A stretch of DNA of 64,000 bases, from the NCBI RefSeq assembly GCF_030177755.1, contig NZ_CP126539.1:2442001-2506000 (forward strand), in the 5' to 3' direction. Within the stretch, counting starts at the first letter, position 1; the number at the start of each line of letters is the position of its first letter. Under the pieces are notes generated by a model, which saw nothing but the letters and a program-made list of their open reading frames with translations, was not told where the DNA came from and did no database searches. A program made the translations under genes and the position numbers. The stretch comes from Devosia sp. RR2S18. Its GTDB lineage: Bacteria; Pseudomonadota; Alphaproteobacteria; Rhizobiales; Devosiaceae. This document shows positions 55,482 through 63,986 of the stretch, piece after piece.

Positions 55482-55751
55482 CTACCCTAGAAAGGTATCG
55501 GTAACCACTTTATGCCCGTCCAGGATGAAGCACCCGTGCATCTCTATTTCCTGCAGGCACTCCCTGGCGGAATGCACGAGGGGTCTGGGATCATCCTGAG
55601 GAGACATTGAAAGTCTCGTGAATATCGACCACGGTCCTGCGTGAGGCGGCAAACCCCTGCCGTCGCTCGTGGCGGTAAATCCCAGGTGGCGCCCCGGACC
55701 TCGGAACACATACACATCAACTGGCCGAGACAGTTCAGACACCAACAACAT
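55482..55751 (-). CDS. Hypothetical protein (89 aa)
   Basis: Begins MLLVSELSRPVDVYVFRGPG, no signal peptide or membrane helix. GCGGAGAA lies just before ATG 55751. The composition is protein-like (VDVYVFRGPGRHLGF; ARECLQEIEMHGCFILDG), but no family is recognised. It lies between the D operators and plsC, on the same strand as both neighbours. Confidence 0.45.
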   Translation of the reverse strand: MLLVSELSRPVDVYVFRGPGRHLGFTATSDGRGLPPHAGPWSIFTRLSMSPQDDPRPLVHSARECLQEIEMHGCFILDGHKVVTDTFLG

Positions 55752-55810
55752 TTCTCCGCGGCAAGGCGCTAGAACAATCCGACTTCACGGCGTTTGTTCC
55801 ACCGGAGGTG

Positions 55811-55838
55811 GGGAAAGGCCGGTGTTCCGGCCTTTCCC
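55811..55838. terminator. Perfect 12-bp hairpin, likely terminator of plsC
   Basis: GGGAAAGGCCGG pairs perfectly with CCGGCCTTTCCC around a four-base loop, 37 bp past the plsC stop codon. No long T-run follows. Confidence 0.55.
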
Positions 55839-55875
55839 GAGATATGAAACTGTCCGAAGGCGAATAGAACGGACC

Positions 55876-56676
55876 TCAGGCAGCTAGGGAGATCCTACTC
55901 CGCTCGGCTTCAAGCATGCCCTCGGTCATGCTCGTGAACTCGGCCTCGGCCAAACCCGGGGGGATAATGGGGAGGTAGGAAACTGTTATCGTCCCGGGGG
56001 ACTTGGGTCCCGACCCCGCCGTGCTCCAGAAGCAGCCGGAGTTGAGCGCAACTGGAAGCGCCGGAACACCCAGATGCTTATACAATAGCCCCGCGCCTCG
56101 TTTGAACTTCACCGGCTCCTCGGGACCTTTCCGGCTACCTTCAGGAAAGATAAGAATGGAACGTCCTTCCGAGAGAGCCGCACGACTTTGCTCCAGCATC
56201 AGGGAGAACGATTTGGCTCCGGAGGCCCGATCGATGATGATCATGGGAGAGCGTCGCAGGTACCAACCGAGAACAGGGATATTCAGCAGTTCCTTCTTGG
56301 CGACGATCGCAACATCAGGAGCCATGACAAGGAACGCCAAAGTTTCCCAAGTGGACTGGTGATTGGAGACGATGAGGCAGGGCGTATCATTTCGTACGCC
56401 GCTTTCGGTGTGCTTGAGGCCGACCATTACCCGCAAGATCGCCAGGATCCCACCGGCCCACAGCCGCGTAACCGACCGAATTGCCCGTTCCGGCGCACCC
56501 GTCAGGTAGAACCACGGAATTCCGACGGCGAACAAACCGGTCCACAAAGCCAGCACGACGTCGAAGGCTGCCGATCGAATATGAATGGAGCTCGTGATCT
56601 TAATTCTCGCGATGAACTGAGGATGCCACAACGGGGCAACGCGCGGCACGATGCGCACTGCTCGCATTGATAGCAT
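55876..56676 (-). CDS. plsC: 1-acyl-sn-glycerol-3-phosphate acyltransferase
   Basis: 266 residues. Transfers an acyl chain to lysophosphatidic acid at the inner membrane. Motif I reads VSNHQSTWET (His with Glu in place of the usual Asp, a variant common in alphaproteobacteria), motif III is IFPEGSRKG, and VALNSG follows. A hydrophobic helix lies near residues 35-60. ATG 56676 is used, but the first 35 residues are unlike PlsC and a later start is possible. Monocistronic in appearance. Confidence 0.83.
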   Translation of the reverse strand: MLSMRAVRIVPRVAPLWHPQFIARIKITSSIHIRSAAFDVVLALWTGLFAVGIPWFYLTGAPERAIRSVTRLWAGGILAILRVMVGLKHTESGVRNDTPCLIVSNHQSTWETLAFLVMAPDVAIVAKKELLNIPVLGWYLRRSPMIIIDRASGAKSFSLMLEQSRAALSEGRSILIFPEGSRKGPEEPVKFKRGAGLLYKHLGVPALPVALNSGCFWSTAGSGPKSPGTITVSYLPIIPPGLAEAEFTSMTEGMLEAERSRISLAA

Positions 56677-56755
56677 ATCGGATCCAGCAATTCTTCAGGC
56701 TGACCAAAGATTGATTCCCTAGTGCGACCCTTCCACCTGAAGGGACATCCCCGAA

Positions 56756-57667
56756 CTAGTCCCGCGAAGAGGCAAGAGGCGGCTGGAGAATACTGATCTC
56801 GATACGCTCATTGGCAGCCATATAGGGGTCCGTGGGAAAGAAGGGCTCAGCTGTTGCACGGCCATGTACGGACTGCACCCATTTTTCGCTCAGCCCAAAC
56901 TCGCCCAGCATGGAGCGCACCACGTTCGCGCGGTCCATGGTAAGCTCCCAAGGCCCGTAGCGTTCGTTGGCATAGCTGCCCCCAGCTGCTGTGTGCCCGG
57001 AGATCTTGAGCGGCGCTTGCAGCTGCTCAAGAGCCGGCGCAATTGAAGCCAGGGCCGCCCGCATAAACTCATGGGGGTTTTTGGACCCCTCCGGGAACAT
57101 CGGCCTGCCTTGCTGGTCAACAATCTGGATGACGAAGCCCTCCTCGGTCTGCTCCAGGATCAGGTGCTCGGAGGCTTCAGCCAGTTCCGGCATGGCTTGC
57201 CAGGCTTGTCGGATCGTCGCGGCAGCGCTGTGGAAGGATTGATCTTTCATGGACTTCAGCTCGGTGGCGGATTGTCCGTCGGCCTTGTCTGCATCGCCCA
57301 AGTCGGTTGCGCCGCCACCTCCCCCTGTCGATGCGGCGTCCTCGTTGGACGGGGTGCCAGAGATGGCCCGGTCTTGCTCAAGGTCGATGACAGAACCAGC
57401 CATCTTTGCGCCGTTCGGCGCGACAACAGTGCCTGCCAGGGTACCGGCAGAACCATTCCACGAAGTACTAATGTTGGGTGGAGCGAAGTAGTCCGAGAGC
57501 CCCTCTTTCTGATCGGGCGTGGTCATGCTGATCAGCCAGAGCAGAAGAAAAAACGCCATCATCGCCGTGACGAAGTCCGCATAGGCGATCTTCCAGGCTC
57601 CACCATGATGGGCGTGCCCGGCCTTCTTGACCTTTTTGACGATGATCGGACGAGTGGTGGGGGCCAT
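56756..57667 (-). CDS. motB: Flagellar motor protein MotB
   Basis: 303 residues from ATG 57667. Basic cytoplasmic N-terminus (VKKVKKAGHAHHGGAW), one membrane helix with the proton-carrying Asp in YADFVTAMMAFFLLLWLIS, a long Ser/Gly/Asp-rich linker (GGGGGATDLGDADKADG) and a C-terminal OmpA/MotB peptidoglycan-binding domain (ISGHTAAGG...ANERIEISI). No motA is next to it. It is divergent from flgE, 389 bp away. Confidence 0.9.
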   Translation of the reverse strand: MAPTTRPIIVKKVKKAGHAHHGGAWKIAYADFVTAMMAFFLLLWLISMTTPDQKEGLSDYFAPPNISTSWNGSAGTLAGTVVAPNGAKMAGSVIDLEQDRAISGTPSNEDAASTGGGGGATDLGDADKADGQSATELKSMKDQSFHSAAATIRQAWQAMPELAEASEHLILEQTEEGFVIQIVDQQGRPMFPEGSKNPHEFMRAALASIAPALEQLQAPLKISGHTAAGGSYANERYGPWELTMDRANVVRSMLGEFGLSEKWVQSVHGRATAEPFFPTDPYMAANERIEISILQPPLASSRD

Positions 57668-58056
57668 ATCTACCGGGACGTGTTTCAGCAAGAGAGCGCC
57701 GACGCGGCGAGACAACCATGATGAGACGTCTGGCTTAACGTACCGTAAGCTCAGGCGAGGTTTTCGGTCTCCCAGGTGCGAACGTGTGAGACCGCGCGCT
57801 TAGTGACGTCCGTCAAGGGGCACTCTAGCTCAACTCCTCCCCTGCCCGATCTCGTAAACGTAATGCGTGCGCGTCTGAACCAAGGACCGGAAAAAATTGC
57901 CGGCCCGGCTGATCTTTTCTGCCGCGATAAAGCTAGCTGAAGCGGAACGATCGTCCGCAAACTCCAGGAATCGCAGTCCCTCGAACGCTGGCACAGCGAT
58001 TGCATCATGCTAGCCAAGCGCACTCCACGCGCAGTGTGAAAGAATAGGGGAAACTC
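57668..58056. other. Divergent intergenic region motB-flgE
   Basis: 389 bp without a supported gene. It must hold the promoters of both flagellar genes, but I see no convincing promoter or operator. flgE is preceded by AGGGGAAACTC as its ribosome binding site. Confidence 0.5.
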
Positions 58057-59394
58057 ATGGGTATCTACGGCGCTCTCTCCAGTGCGGTGACGGGACTTCG
58101 CGCACAGGCGCACTCACTGGAGAACATCTCCGGCAACATCGCGAACTCCCAGACCACGGGATACAAGAGAATTGAAACCGACTTTCTCGACCTTATCCCC
58201 GATGCCCCGGTTAGCCGTCAGGTTCCAGGCGCGGTGCTGGCGCAGTCGCGCAGCACCAACGACGTCCAAGGTGACATCAAGACCGTGACCAACGAGACCT
58301 TCGTTGCCCTCAACGGCAATGGGTTTTTCGTTGTCGAGCCTACGGTGGGCCAGTCGGACGGCCAACCGGTCTTTGCCGGCACCAATTTCTACACCCGGCG
58401 CGGTGATTTCGAGATCGACAAGGCAGGTCGCCTGGTCAATGGTGCGGGCTATTACCTCAAGGGCCTCGATGTGGATCCGGGCACCGGCAACGTTTCTGGT
58501 TCTGTGCCCAAGATCATCGAGATCTCCAACGCCTTCCTGGAGGCACGGCCTACTACGACGATCAATTATGGCGCCAACCTGCCGCAACTGCCCAAGACGG
58601 CCAACTACAAGCCGACCGAGCCAGGTAGCGAACTACTGCGCGTAGATCTTCAGGGCCGCGACATTATGGGTGAACACGAGGATGAATTCATCAATAGCTC
58701 GATCTATGGTGGGGCGACCACAATCTACGCGGAAAACGGCGCCCCCGCTGACCTGCAGTTCCGTTGGGCTAAGGCCGATGGTGACACCTGGAACCTCTAT
58801 TATCTAACGAAGAGCGAGGCCGCTGACGACCAAGCCGCCTGGAAGTGGGTCGATCAGGATTTCTCGTTCGGCAGCAATGGTGTGATGGAGAATCCCACCA
58901 CCGACACGACAAACTTGAACACCGTCAACATCAATGGCGTGGCCATCGCGAACGTAAGCCTAAGCCATGGCGCCCAAGGCCTCTCGCAATTCGCGGACGT
59001 AAACGGGGCGGTAAGCGTCTCCACCTTGAGCCAGAACGGTTATGGCGCCGGTGAATTCGTCGCTGTTGCCATCGACGACAGCGGCCGCGTGGTCGCCAGC
59101 TATTCCAATGGCGAGAGGATCGACGTGGCACAGGTTGTCACTGCCCAGTTCAATGCCGTGAACAAGCTTAAGCGCCTAGATGGCGGGATATTTTCTGGCA
59201 CATCTGAGTCTGGTGAGGCGATCCTGGACATCTCGGGCAGCGGCATTATTGGCGCCGCCTTGGAAGCGTCCAACACCGACATTTCGGATGAATTCACCAA
59301 GCTGATCGTCACCCAGCAGGCCTATGCGGCGAGCACTCGGATTGTCAGCACAGCGGATGAGATGCTGCAGGAAAGTCTCAGCATGGTACGCTAA
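58057..59394 (+). CDS. flgE: Flagellar hook protein FlgE
   Basis: 445 residues. N-terminal rod/hook signature SSAVTGLRAQAHSLENISGNIANSQTTGYK, the FlgE/F/G domain (TNETFVALNGNGFFVV; FYTRRGDFEIDKAGRLVNGAGYYL), and the C-terminal EASNTDISDEFTKLIVTQQAYAASTRIVSTADEML that forms the coiled-coil pair with the N-terminus. It forms the flexible hook outside the outer membrane. A hairpin follows the stop codon. Confidence 0.95.
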   Translation: MGIYGALSSAVTGLRAQAHSLENISGNIANSQTTGYKRIETDFLDLIPDAPVSRQVPGAVLAQSRSTNDVQGDIKTVTNETFVALNGNGFFVVEPTVGQSDGQPVFAGTNFYTRRGDFEIDKAGRLVNGAGYYLKGLDVDPGTGNVSGSVPKIIEISNAFLEARPTTTINYGANLPQLPKTANYKPTEPGSELLRVDLQGRDIMGEHEDEFINSSIYGGATTIYAENGAPADLQFRWAKADGDTWNLYYLTKSEAADDQAAWKWVDQDFSFGSNGVMENPTTDTTNLNTVNINGVAIANVSLSHGAQGLSQFADVNGAVSVSTLSQNGYGAGEFVAVAIDDSGRVVASYSNGERIDVAQVVTAQFNAVNKLKRLDGGIFSGTSESGEAILDISGSGIIGAALEASNTDISDEFTKLIVTQQAYAASTRIVSTADEMLQESLSMVR

Positions 59395-59424
59395 TCCGCC
59401 AACTCTGCAGTGACATCAACCTAA

Positions 59425-59471
59425 ACCGGCCCACAGGCTCGAAGGCACTATCCGCCTTCAGCCGGGCCGGT
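59425..59471 (+). terminator. Nested hairpin after flgE
   Basis: ACCGGCCC pairs with GGGCCGGT, with an inner GAAGGC/GCCTTC stem. It lies 30 bp past the flgE stop and has no T-run. Probably a transcription end for flgE. Confidence 0.55.
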
Positions 59472-59653
59472 CTAGGATAATGAGATGGATGAACCACGGA
59501 GATAAACAAGTTACTCTCGGCTCCGGCAATTAGCATGTTGCGGCTCTCTTGTGCTGACGCGATCCATAAAATTGCGAACAATTTTGTTCGGGTATTTCCA
59601 TATCTTTTTGATCAAGTGTCAGAAGATTGTACAGCCACACCAAGAGCAAAACG

Positions 59654-60076
59654 ATGGACAGCAAAATCGGCAACGCCCTAGGACCTACGGACGCGCTATT
59701 CACCGGCCACCAGGAGGCAATGCTCGCAGCCCTCGGTTGCGCCCGCCAATCGAAGCCGAACATCGATCTACCCTGCATCTGTCGGTTTGATGCACCTCGC
59801 TCTCAGTTCTTCGTGTCGGACGGCACAAAGGACGGCGAATTGTACGGAGCCGTCTTGATCGAGGGCGAGAAACCGCGGGTCGGCTACTTCAGCCGCTCAG
59901 AGCTGACGGTGCTTAAACGCGCAGGCCGGCTCAGGCGCACCGATTTGATGGATGATGTCCTGACGGTTCACGAGGTGGGTCGCATTGCGACCATGAGGTT
60001 CCAGGAGGCCCAGTCCGTGAGCCTGGCCGGCGCAACGGATCAATCCAAGCGACGGATGAATGCTCTGGCGCTGTAA
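59654..60076 (+). CDS. Hypothetical protein (140 aa)
   Basis: Begins MDSKIGNALGPTDALFTGHQEAML. The middle resembles a small beta-rich regulatory domain (RFDAPRSQFFVSDGTKDGELYGAVLIEGEKPRVGYFSRSELTVLKRAG). No signal peptide or membrane segment, and no family I can name. It lies downstream of flgE but behind a hairpin and 260 bp away, so a flagellar role is only possible. Confidence 0.55.
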   Translation: MDSKIGNALGPTDALFTGHQEAMLAALGCARQSKPNIDLPCICRFDAPRSQFFVSDGTKDGELYGAVLIEGEKPRVGYFSRSELTVLKRAGRLRRTDLMDDVLTVHEVGRIATMRFQEAQSVSLAGATDQSKRRMNALAL

Positions 60077-60429
60077 CGCGAGACCCAGTCTGGATAGATC
60101 CACCTCTTCTCAGCAAAGCTCAGAAATTGTTCATGCCGCTCCCCGGTTGTAGGGACCGTACTAAGGGCCGAAACACCGCGGGCGCGCAGAGACCGCGCTT
60201 GTTCGGTCAAGTTTTTTCTCATGGGGGTTCAGCCCCAATGCTGGTGCTGGACTGAAATTGCTCGCCTTTTTGTCGCTCCCGCTGCAAATTCCGGTTCCGA
60301 AATCTTGCAAATGCTTTTATCTTCGTTCGATCAAGTCGAACGGAGAGCTAGCGTGTAAGAACATGCTGTGGGACTGATCTGCCGCGCGCCCGGACCGCTG
60401 CTCGAGCCTGAGGTCACCAACGAGCATCA

Positions 60430-60672
60430 GTGGACGCCCCAAACGGTGATCGGTGCCCCCTCGTGGACGCCTACGATGTGCTGGATGCCACCGCCGGCCG
60501 GGTCGGTCCTCGCAAGCTGAAAGCCTACTGGCCGGAGTTCCAGGGCGAGTTCGATGAGCGGGTATCACCTGCAGAGATCGGCAGTGCAGAGCGACGGCGC
60601 CCGCGGCGCCAGCCGGTCACCATTGCAGATCAGCAGAATGGAGGTCAGCACTCCAACTTGCATTACGTATGA
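60430..60672 (+). pseudogene. Small phage-like gene remnant with frameshift
   Basis: One frame reads LVDAYDVLDATAGRVGPRKL and then KAYWPEFQGEFDERV. Just upstream, a different frame reads QWTPQTVIG. A single frameshift would join these into a WTPQTV...LVDAYDVLD protein resembling small phage or prophage proteins that end near a conserved WP. Similarity is from memory and moderate. Confidence 0.4.
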
Positions 60673-60831
60673 TCCACGTCCACCACGTCGCCCTCCTGGC
60701 GAGCTTCACCACGTTCTGGCGTTGCTGGTGCTGGGTTAGCCTTACCTTCTCGCGCTCGTTCGGAGTGCGGAAGTCGATGCCGGCAGCGCAGGAGGCGGTT
60801 GCGGACTGGCAGCGTGCTAGGGAACTTGGGA
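60665..60831. repeat. Direct repeat, upstream copy (interrupted)
   Basis: Bases 60665-60680 and 60766-60831 together match 63154-63235, with 85 bp between the two parts. The 66-bp part has 4 mismatches to the other copy and contains GCCGGCAGCGCAGGAGGCGG. Confidence 0.8.
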
Positions 60832-60958
60832 CTGTCGACATTGTTCGGAACGCCTTCGAGGCCGTTGCTGACCTCCCTGCCCCTAGCCTGATCATCGAGG
60901 TTGAGCTCGAGCAGTCGATCGGTCGGCCTGTGCGGGTGCCGAACTGCGGGCGGTTAGC

Positions 60959-61075
60959 ATGAAGTTTGAGAGTTTCATCACCGCTGTGGGACGCGCCGGG
61001 GCGGTGGTGAGCGGCGGTCGGCTGCACTTCGGTGCGCCGGCCGCTCAGAAAAACTGGAGTGCTCACAATGCTTGA
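60959..61075 (+). CDS. Very small possible ORF (38 aa)
   Basis: Starts at ATG 60959, MKFESFITAVGRAG, and ends 8 bp into the next frame at 61068. It overlaps neighbours like phage-type small genes do, but has no clear ribosome binding site and no recognised family. Confidence 0.25.
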   Translation: MKFESFITAVGRAGAVVSGGRLHFGAPAAQKNWSAHNA

Positions 61076-61271
61076 GCTCTCCCTAGCCACCGACCCTTGG
61101 GCCATTCTCGCTGAAGCGGGCCAGGCGCTCGGCGGCCAGATCGAAGAGATAATGGCTCTCTCGCCAACTGCGCTTGAATCGAGGAGAGCGGCGAGAGTAA
61201 GCCTCGCTGCAGGAGCGAGGCTTTCAAGGCGTTTAGTCTACGAACAGGCGGGAAAAATCGGGGAGCTGTAA
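61068..61271 (+). CDS. Small possible ORF (67 aa)
   Basis: ATG 61068 after TGGAG at long spacing. Helical composition (PWAILAEAGQALGGQIEEIM). Its last 39 bp overlap the convergent RTX gene and it spans a hairpin at 61200, so the 3' part may be accidental. Confidence 0.25.
   Translation: MLELSLATDPWAILAEAGQALGGQIEEIMALSPTALESRRAARVSLAAGARLSRRLVYEQAGKIGEL
61200..61222. terminator. Hairpin after the RTX gene
   Basis: AGCCTCGCT pairs perfectly with AGCGAGGCT over a 5-base loop, 10 bp past the RTX stop codon. T-rich sequence follows only on the plus strand (TTTC), so its direction is uncertain. Confidence 0.5.
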
Positions 61272-62882
61272 ATTGTGGCCAGTATCAGCTAGCCCGATCA
61301 CCGATACACCCCAAGGACCGTCAGAACTTGGCACCTGAATTGCCATGACATACGTGCCCTCCATCGCGCCGGAGGTGATCTCCAGGACCGCAACCTCGCC
61401 GTGTGCGTCAACCTCTTCAGTGAAGCTCTGGAAACGAGCAAACACATCTTGGATATCGAGAATGCCGGTCCCATCAAGGCTGTCTCTGAAGATGTTGGTT
61501 ACATCAGTTCCCATGTCCAGTTGGTCGCTCTCCGTTTCGAAGTCCTGAACCATGCTGAAGCCGTTGGTCGAGATTTCGAAGATTGGACCGTCAGCCGTTT
61601 CTTCGACGTAGCCGACCCCTGCGTTGGCGAGGAACCGGTCGGCTCCATCACCGCCTGTAAGCAGGTTAAACTCGCCAGCTCCGTGATCACTTGCGCCGCC
61701 ATACAAAGCGTCATCGCCGCTATGACCGAAGATGAGGTCGGCGGCAGCTGTGCCTTCAATCTCATCGGCCTCGTTGGTCCCTGAAATGAAGCTGAGGGCA
61801 GCTCCAGCTCCGGGATTGCCAGCTACGTCGGTGTAGGCCCCCGCACTGATAGAGACACGGGCCGAAGTTACCGAATCTGACGGCAGGAAGGTTACGCCGT
61901 AGGTACTGCCGCTACCGGTCAGATCGGCAACGGTTCCGCCTTCTACTTCGATGTCCGAGATATCAAAGCCCCTCACCACCTCACTGAAGGTGACGGCAAG
62001 CTGGATGCTTCCGGCCTCATCAAGATTGGTATCGGCAACTTCGATGAATACCGTGGGCGGGGTTCTGTCGGTGGGCCGGGAGGGCTCCTGCGGCTCTTGG
62101 GGTTCCTGCGGCTCTTGAGGTTGTTCAAAGCCAGGGGGCAAGTCGTCTGGAGGGATTACTCCATCCGGGACGACCAGTTCTTGTCCTTCAACGGGTACGA
62201 AATCGGTTGGAAGTGGCTGGTTGGCGGGAATGGTGTAGCCCGCCGGAGGCACGTAGGTTGGCAGGAACGGTGCGACCTCTGCCACGCGCTGCATCAGTGC
62301 TTCGACGTCACCATTCTCAATCGCGGACTGCGCTCGAGGATCATTGGCAAACTGCGACAGGTTGATGCCGTTGCCGAGGCTGCGGCCTTCTTTGAAGCCG
62401 TTACTCATAAAATGGTCAAAGGCTGAGAATCCTCCCGCCCGAACAGCCGCGGCTACATCAGGATTGGCATCCAGATAGCCCTTGAGGTCGAAGAACTGCG
62501 AGGTGTTGCGCGGCTCGTGCTGACCATGAAGAACGAAGTGCTCGTAAGCCGAGGCAAACATCCCCGCCTGAATAGCGGCAGCAACATCAGGGTTAGCCGC
62601 GAGATAGACTTGCGCGTCGAAAAACAACGAGGCGTCTCGGCCTTCCTCCGCACCATGGCCCATAAAGTGCTCGAACGCAGTAATCAGGCCTGCAGCAACG
62701 ACGGCCGCCACGTCCGGATTGGCATCAAGGTACAGCTCTGGCTCAAAGAGGGGAGACGGCGAGCGGTTCTCATATTTGCCATAAAGCTCGAAGTGGGCCT
62801 GCGCGGTGATTTCGCCGCGCTCAACAGCGGCTGCCACGTCGGGGTTATTGCTAAGGTACCAGACTTCGTTGAAGATGTTCAT
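61233..62882 (-). CDS. RTX-type secreted/surface protein with four N-terminal repeats
   Basis: 549 residues. The first 165 hold four repeats of about 38 residues with the core YLxxNPDVAAAV, an HF(x)4-5G segment and a final E/K-x-R (for example YLSNNPDVAAAVERG, YLDANPDVAAVVAAG). A Pro/Glu linker of PQE repeats follows, then an Ig-like domain starting PPTVFIEVADTNLDEAGSIQ, then a Ca-binding hemolysin-type segment (AAADLIFGHSGDDALYGGA). Such proteins leave the cell through type I secretion; no exporter is in the window. ATG 62882 has a GAGGAAG site. The gene lies between two copies of an 82-bp repeat. Confidence 0.85.
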   Translation of the reverse strand: MNIFNEVWYLSNNPDVAAAVERGEITAQAHFELYGKYENRSPSPLFEPELYLDANPDVAAVVAAGLITAFEHFMGHGAEEGRDASLFFDAQVYLAANPDVAAAIQAGMFASAYEHFVLHGQHEPRNTSQFFDLKGYLDANPDVAAAVRAGGFSAFDHFMSNGFKEGRSLGNGINLSQFANDPRAQSAIENGDVEALMQRVAEVAPFLPTYVPPAGYTIPANQPLPTDFVPVEGQELVVPDGVIPPDDLPPGFEQPQEPQEPQEPQEPSRPTDRTPPTVFIEVADTNLDEAGSIQLAVTFSEVVRGFDISDIEVEGGTVADLTGSGSTYGVTFLPSDSVTSARVSISAGAYTDVAGNPGAGAALSFISGTNEADEIEGTAAADLIFGHSGDDALYGGASDHGAGEFNLLTGGDGADRFLANAGVGYVEETADGPIFEISTNGFSMVQDFETESDQLDMGTDVTNIFRDSLDGTGILDIQDVFARFQSFTEEVDAHGEVAVLEITSGAMEGTYVMAIQVPSSDGPWGVSVIGLADTGHNLQLPDFSRLFVD

Positions 62883-63153
62883 AATACTTCCTCAACCGGA
62901 CCTTTTCTGCCAACCTCTCGTGAGGCAAGCAAACGTCGTCCGGTCATCAAATCTACAGGGTTATGGTCGGAGGCCTGCGGGTAGTCACCTCGACTACAAC
63001 GCCGTCTCCTCGGCCCGAGTGCTCGGGTGCGGTCGCCGGTCTAGTCGGTGTTCGAAACCTTCGCCCCACCCAAATGGGTGGCGAGCTCTAATTGCTCGCA
63101 CATCTGGAACTGCTGTGTCGTCTCAAGAGGATCTCAGCGCTAGAACTTGCCGC

Positions 63154-63235
63154 ACGTATGATCCACGTCTGCGGAAGTTGACGCCGGCAGCGCAGGAGGC
63201 GGTTGCGGACTAGCAGCGTGCTACGGAACTTGGGA
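63154..63235. repeat. Direct repeat, downstream copy (contiguous)
   Basis: 82 bp matching 60665-60680 plus 60766-60831, without the 85-bp insert. The other 62883-63153 sequence shows nothing I can name. Confidence 0.8.
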
Positions 63236-63290
63236 GCAAATGCGGAAGTTCCGGCTAATGGCCTTGATGCCGCCAGCGGAGGAAATCGAA

Positions 63291-63698
63291 ATGCGCGCAC
63301 CTATGATTGTCACAACCGCCGCCGCTCTGTTGTTCTCACTTGGCTTGCCGACTGAAGCGCAACAGCGATTTGAAGGGGAGCTTCTATTCGGTCCTTTTCC
63401 AGAGCGGGCTCAGCAAGACCGTTCTGACCGTGGAGACCGTCGCAATGAAGGAATGATGGTGTGCTCGGCGTTCGTAAGCAACGACTGGCGTGACACCATT
63501 CCGGTTCCAGACTCATGGCGTCCACGAGACTGTCTCGACTTCGCCAGAGGAATCGGAGCCTCGGGATACAGTCTGGGCTGCTTATTCGAAAGCGGGCAAA
63601 TGCGAGTAATTTTCGGCGCGGCGGGGAGCGTCAATACGCGTGACGACGGCAGCCTTCCCGAACCGAATTGCGGCTGGAGCTTCCGGCGACAACGATAG
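63291..63698 (+). CDS. Small secreted hypothetical protein
   Basis: 135 residues from ATG 63291. Signal peptide APMIVTTAAALLFSLGLPTEA, then a polar Arg/Asp-rich stretch and a C-terminal half with four cysteines (MMVCSAF, RDCLDFARG, LGCLFESG, NCGWSF), which could form two disulfides in the periplasm. No family recognised. It begins 55 bp after the downstream copy of the direct repeat. Confidence 0.6.
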   Translation: MRAPMIVTTAAALLFSLGLPTEAQQRFEGELLFGPFPERAQQDRSDRGDRRNEGMMVCSAFVSNDWRDTIPVPDSWRPRDCLDFARGIGASGYSLGCLFESGQMRVIFGAAGSVNTRDDGSLPEPNCGWSFRRQR

Positions 63699-63986
63699 AG
63701 CGCTTAGCAAGAGCGACACGGCTGCTGTTGCTGTCGTTACTCGCCTCGGGGGTGGGGTCTACGTCAAGTGGGACTACTGACGGCCAGCGAGTGGCGCGCA
63801 CCTCGCTAGGCGGAGCTTTATCGTCCACAAGCTCCTATGTTGCATATCATGTTGCATAGATTCGCCGGGAGTTTCGAGAAAAGCCCGGAAATGCAGGGTA
63901 TTCGCTTGCAACACAAATGCAACATGAACGAAGGGCTTCCGGCCCCTACCCCGCCGATAAACCATTAAAATGATTGAGAAGATCTC
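63699..63986. other. Intergenic region without a supported gene
   Basis: About 290 bp. It contains the short direct repeat GTTGCAT twice near 63838-63856 and no supported coding frame. I see nothing else I can name. Confidence 0.4.

Larger units (their letters stand above)
60077..60958. other. Decayed accessory region without intact genes
   Basis: About 880 bp in which I find only fragments. One (60430-60672) is listed separately. A second, near 60770-60958, encodes PAAQEAVADWQRARELG with an acidic tail and could be a short remnant. Frames are interrupted on both strands, which fits an old mobile-element scar. Confidence 0.5.

Noticed and set aside
63838..63856. TTGCATATCATGTTGCATAG as a sixth LacI operator
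   Set aside because: It is a direct rather than inverted arrangement, lacks the central CG and lies far from the catabolic cluster.
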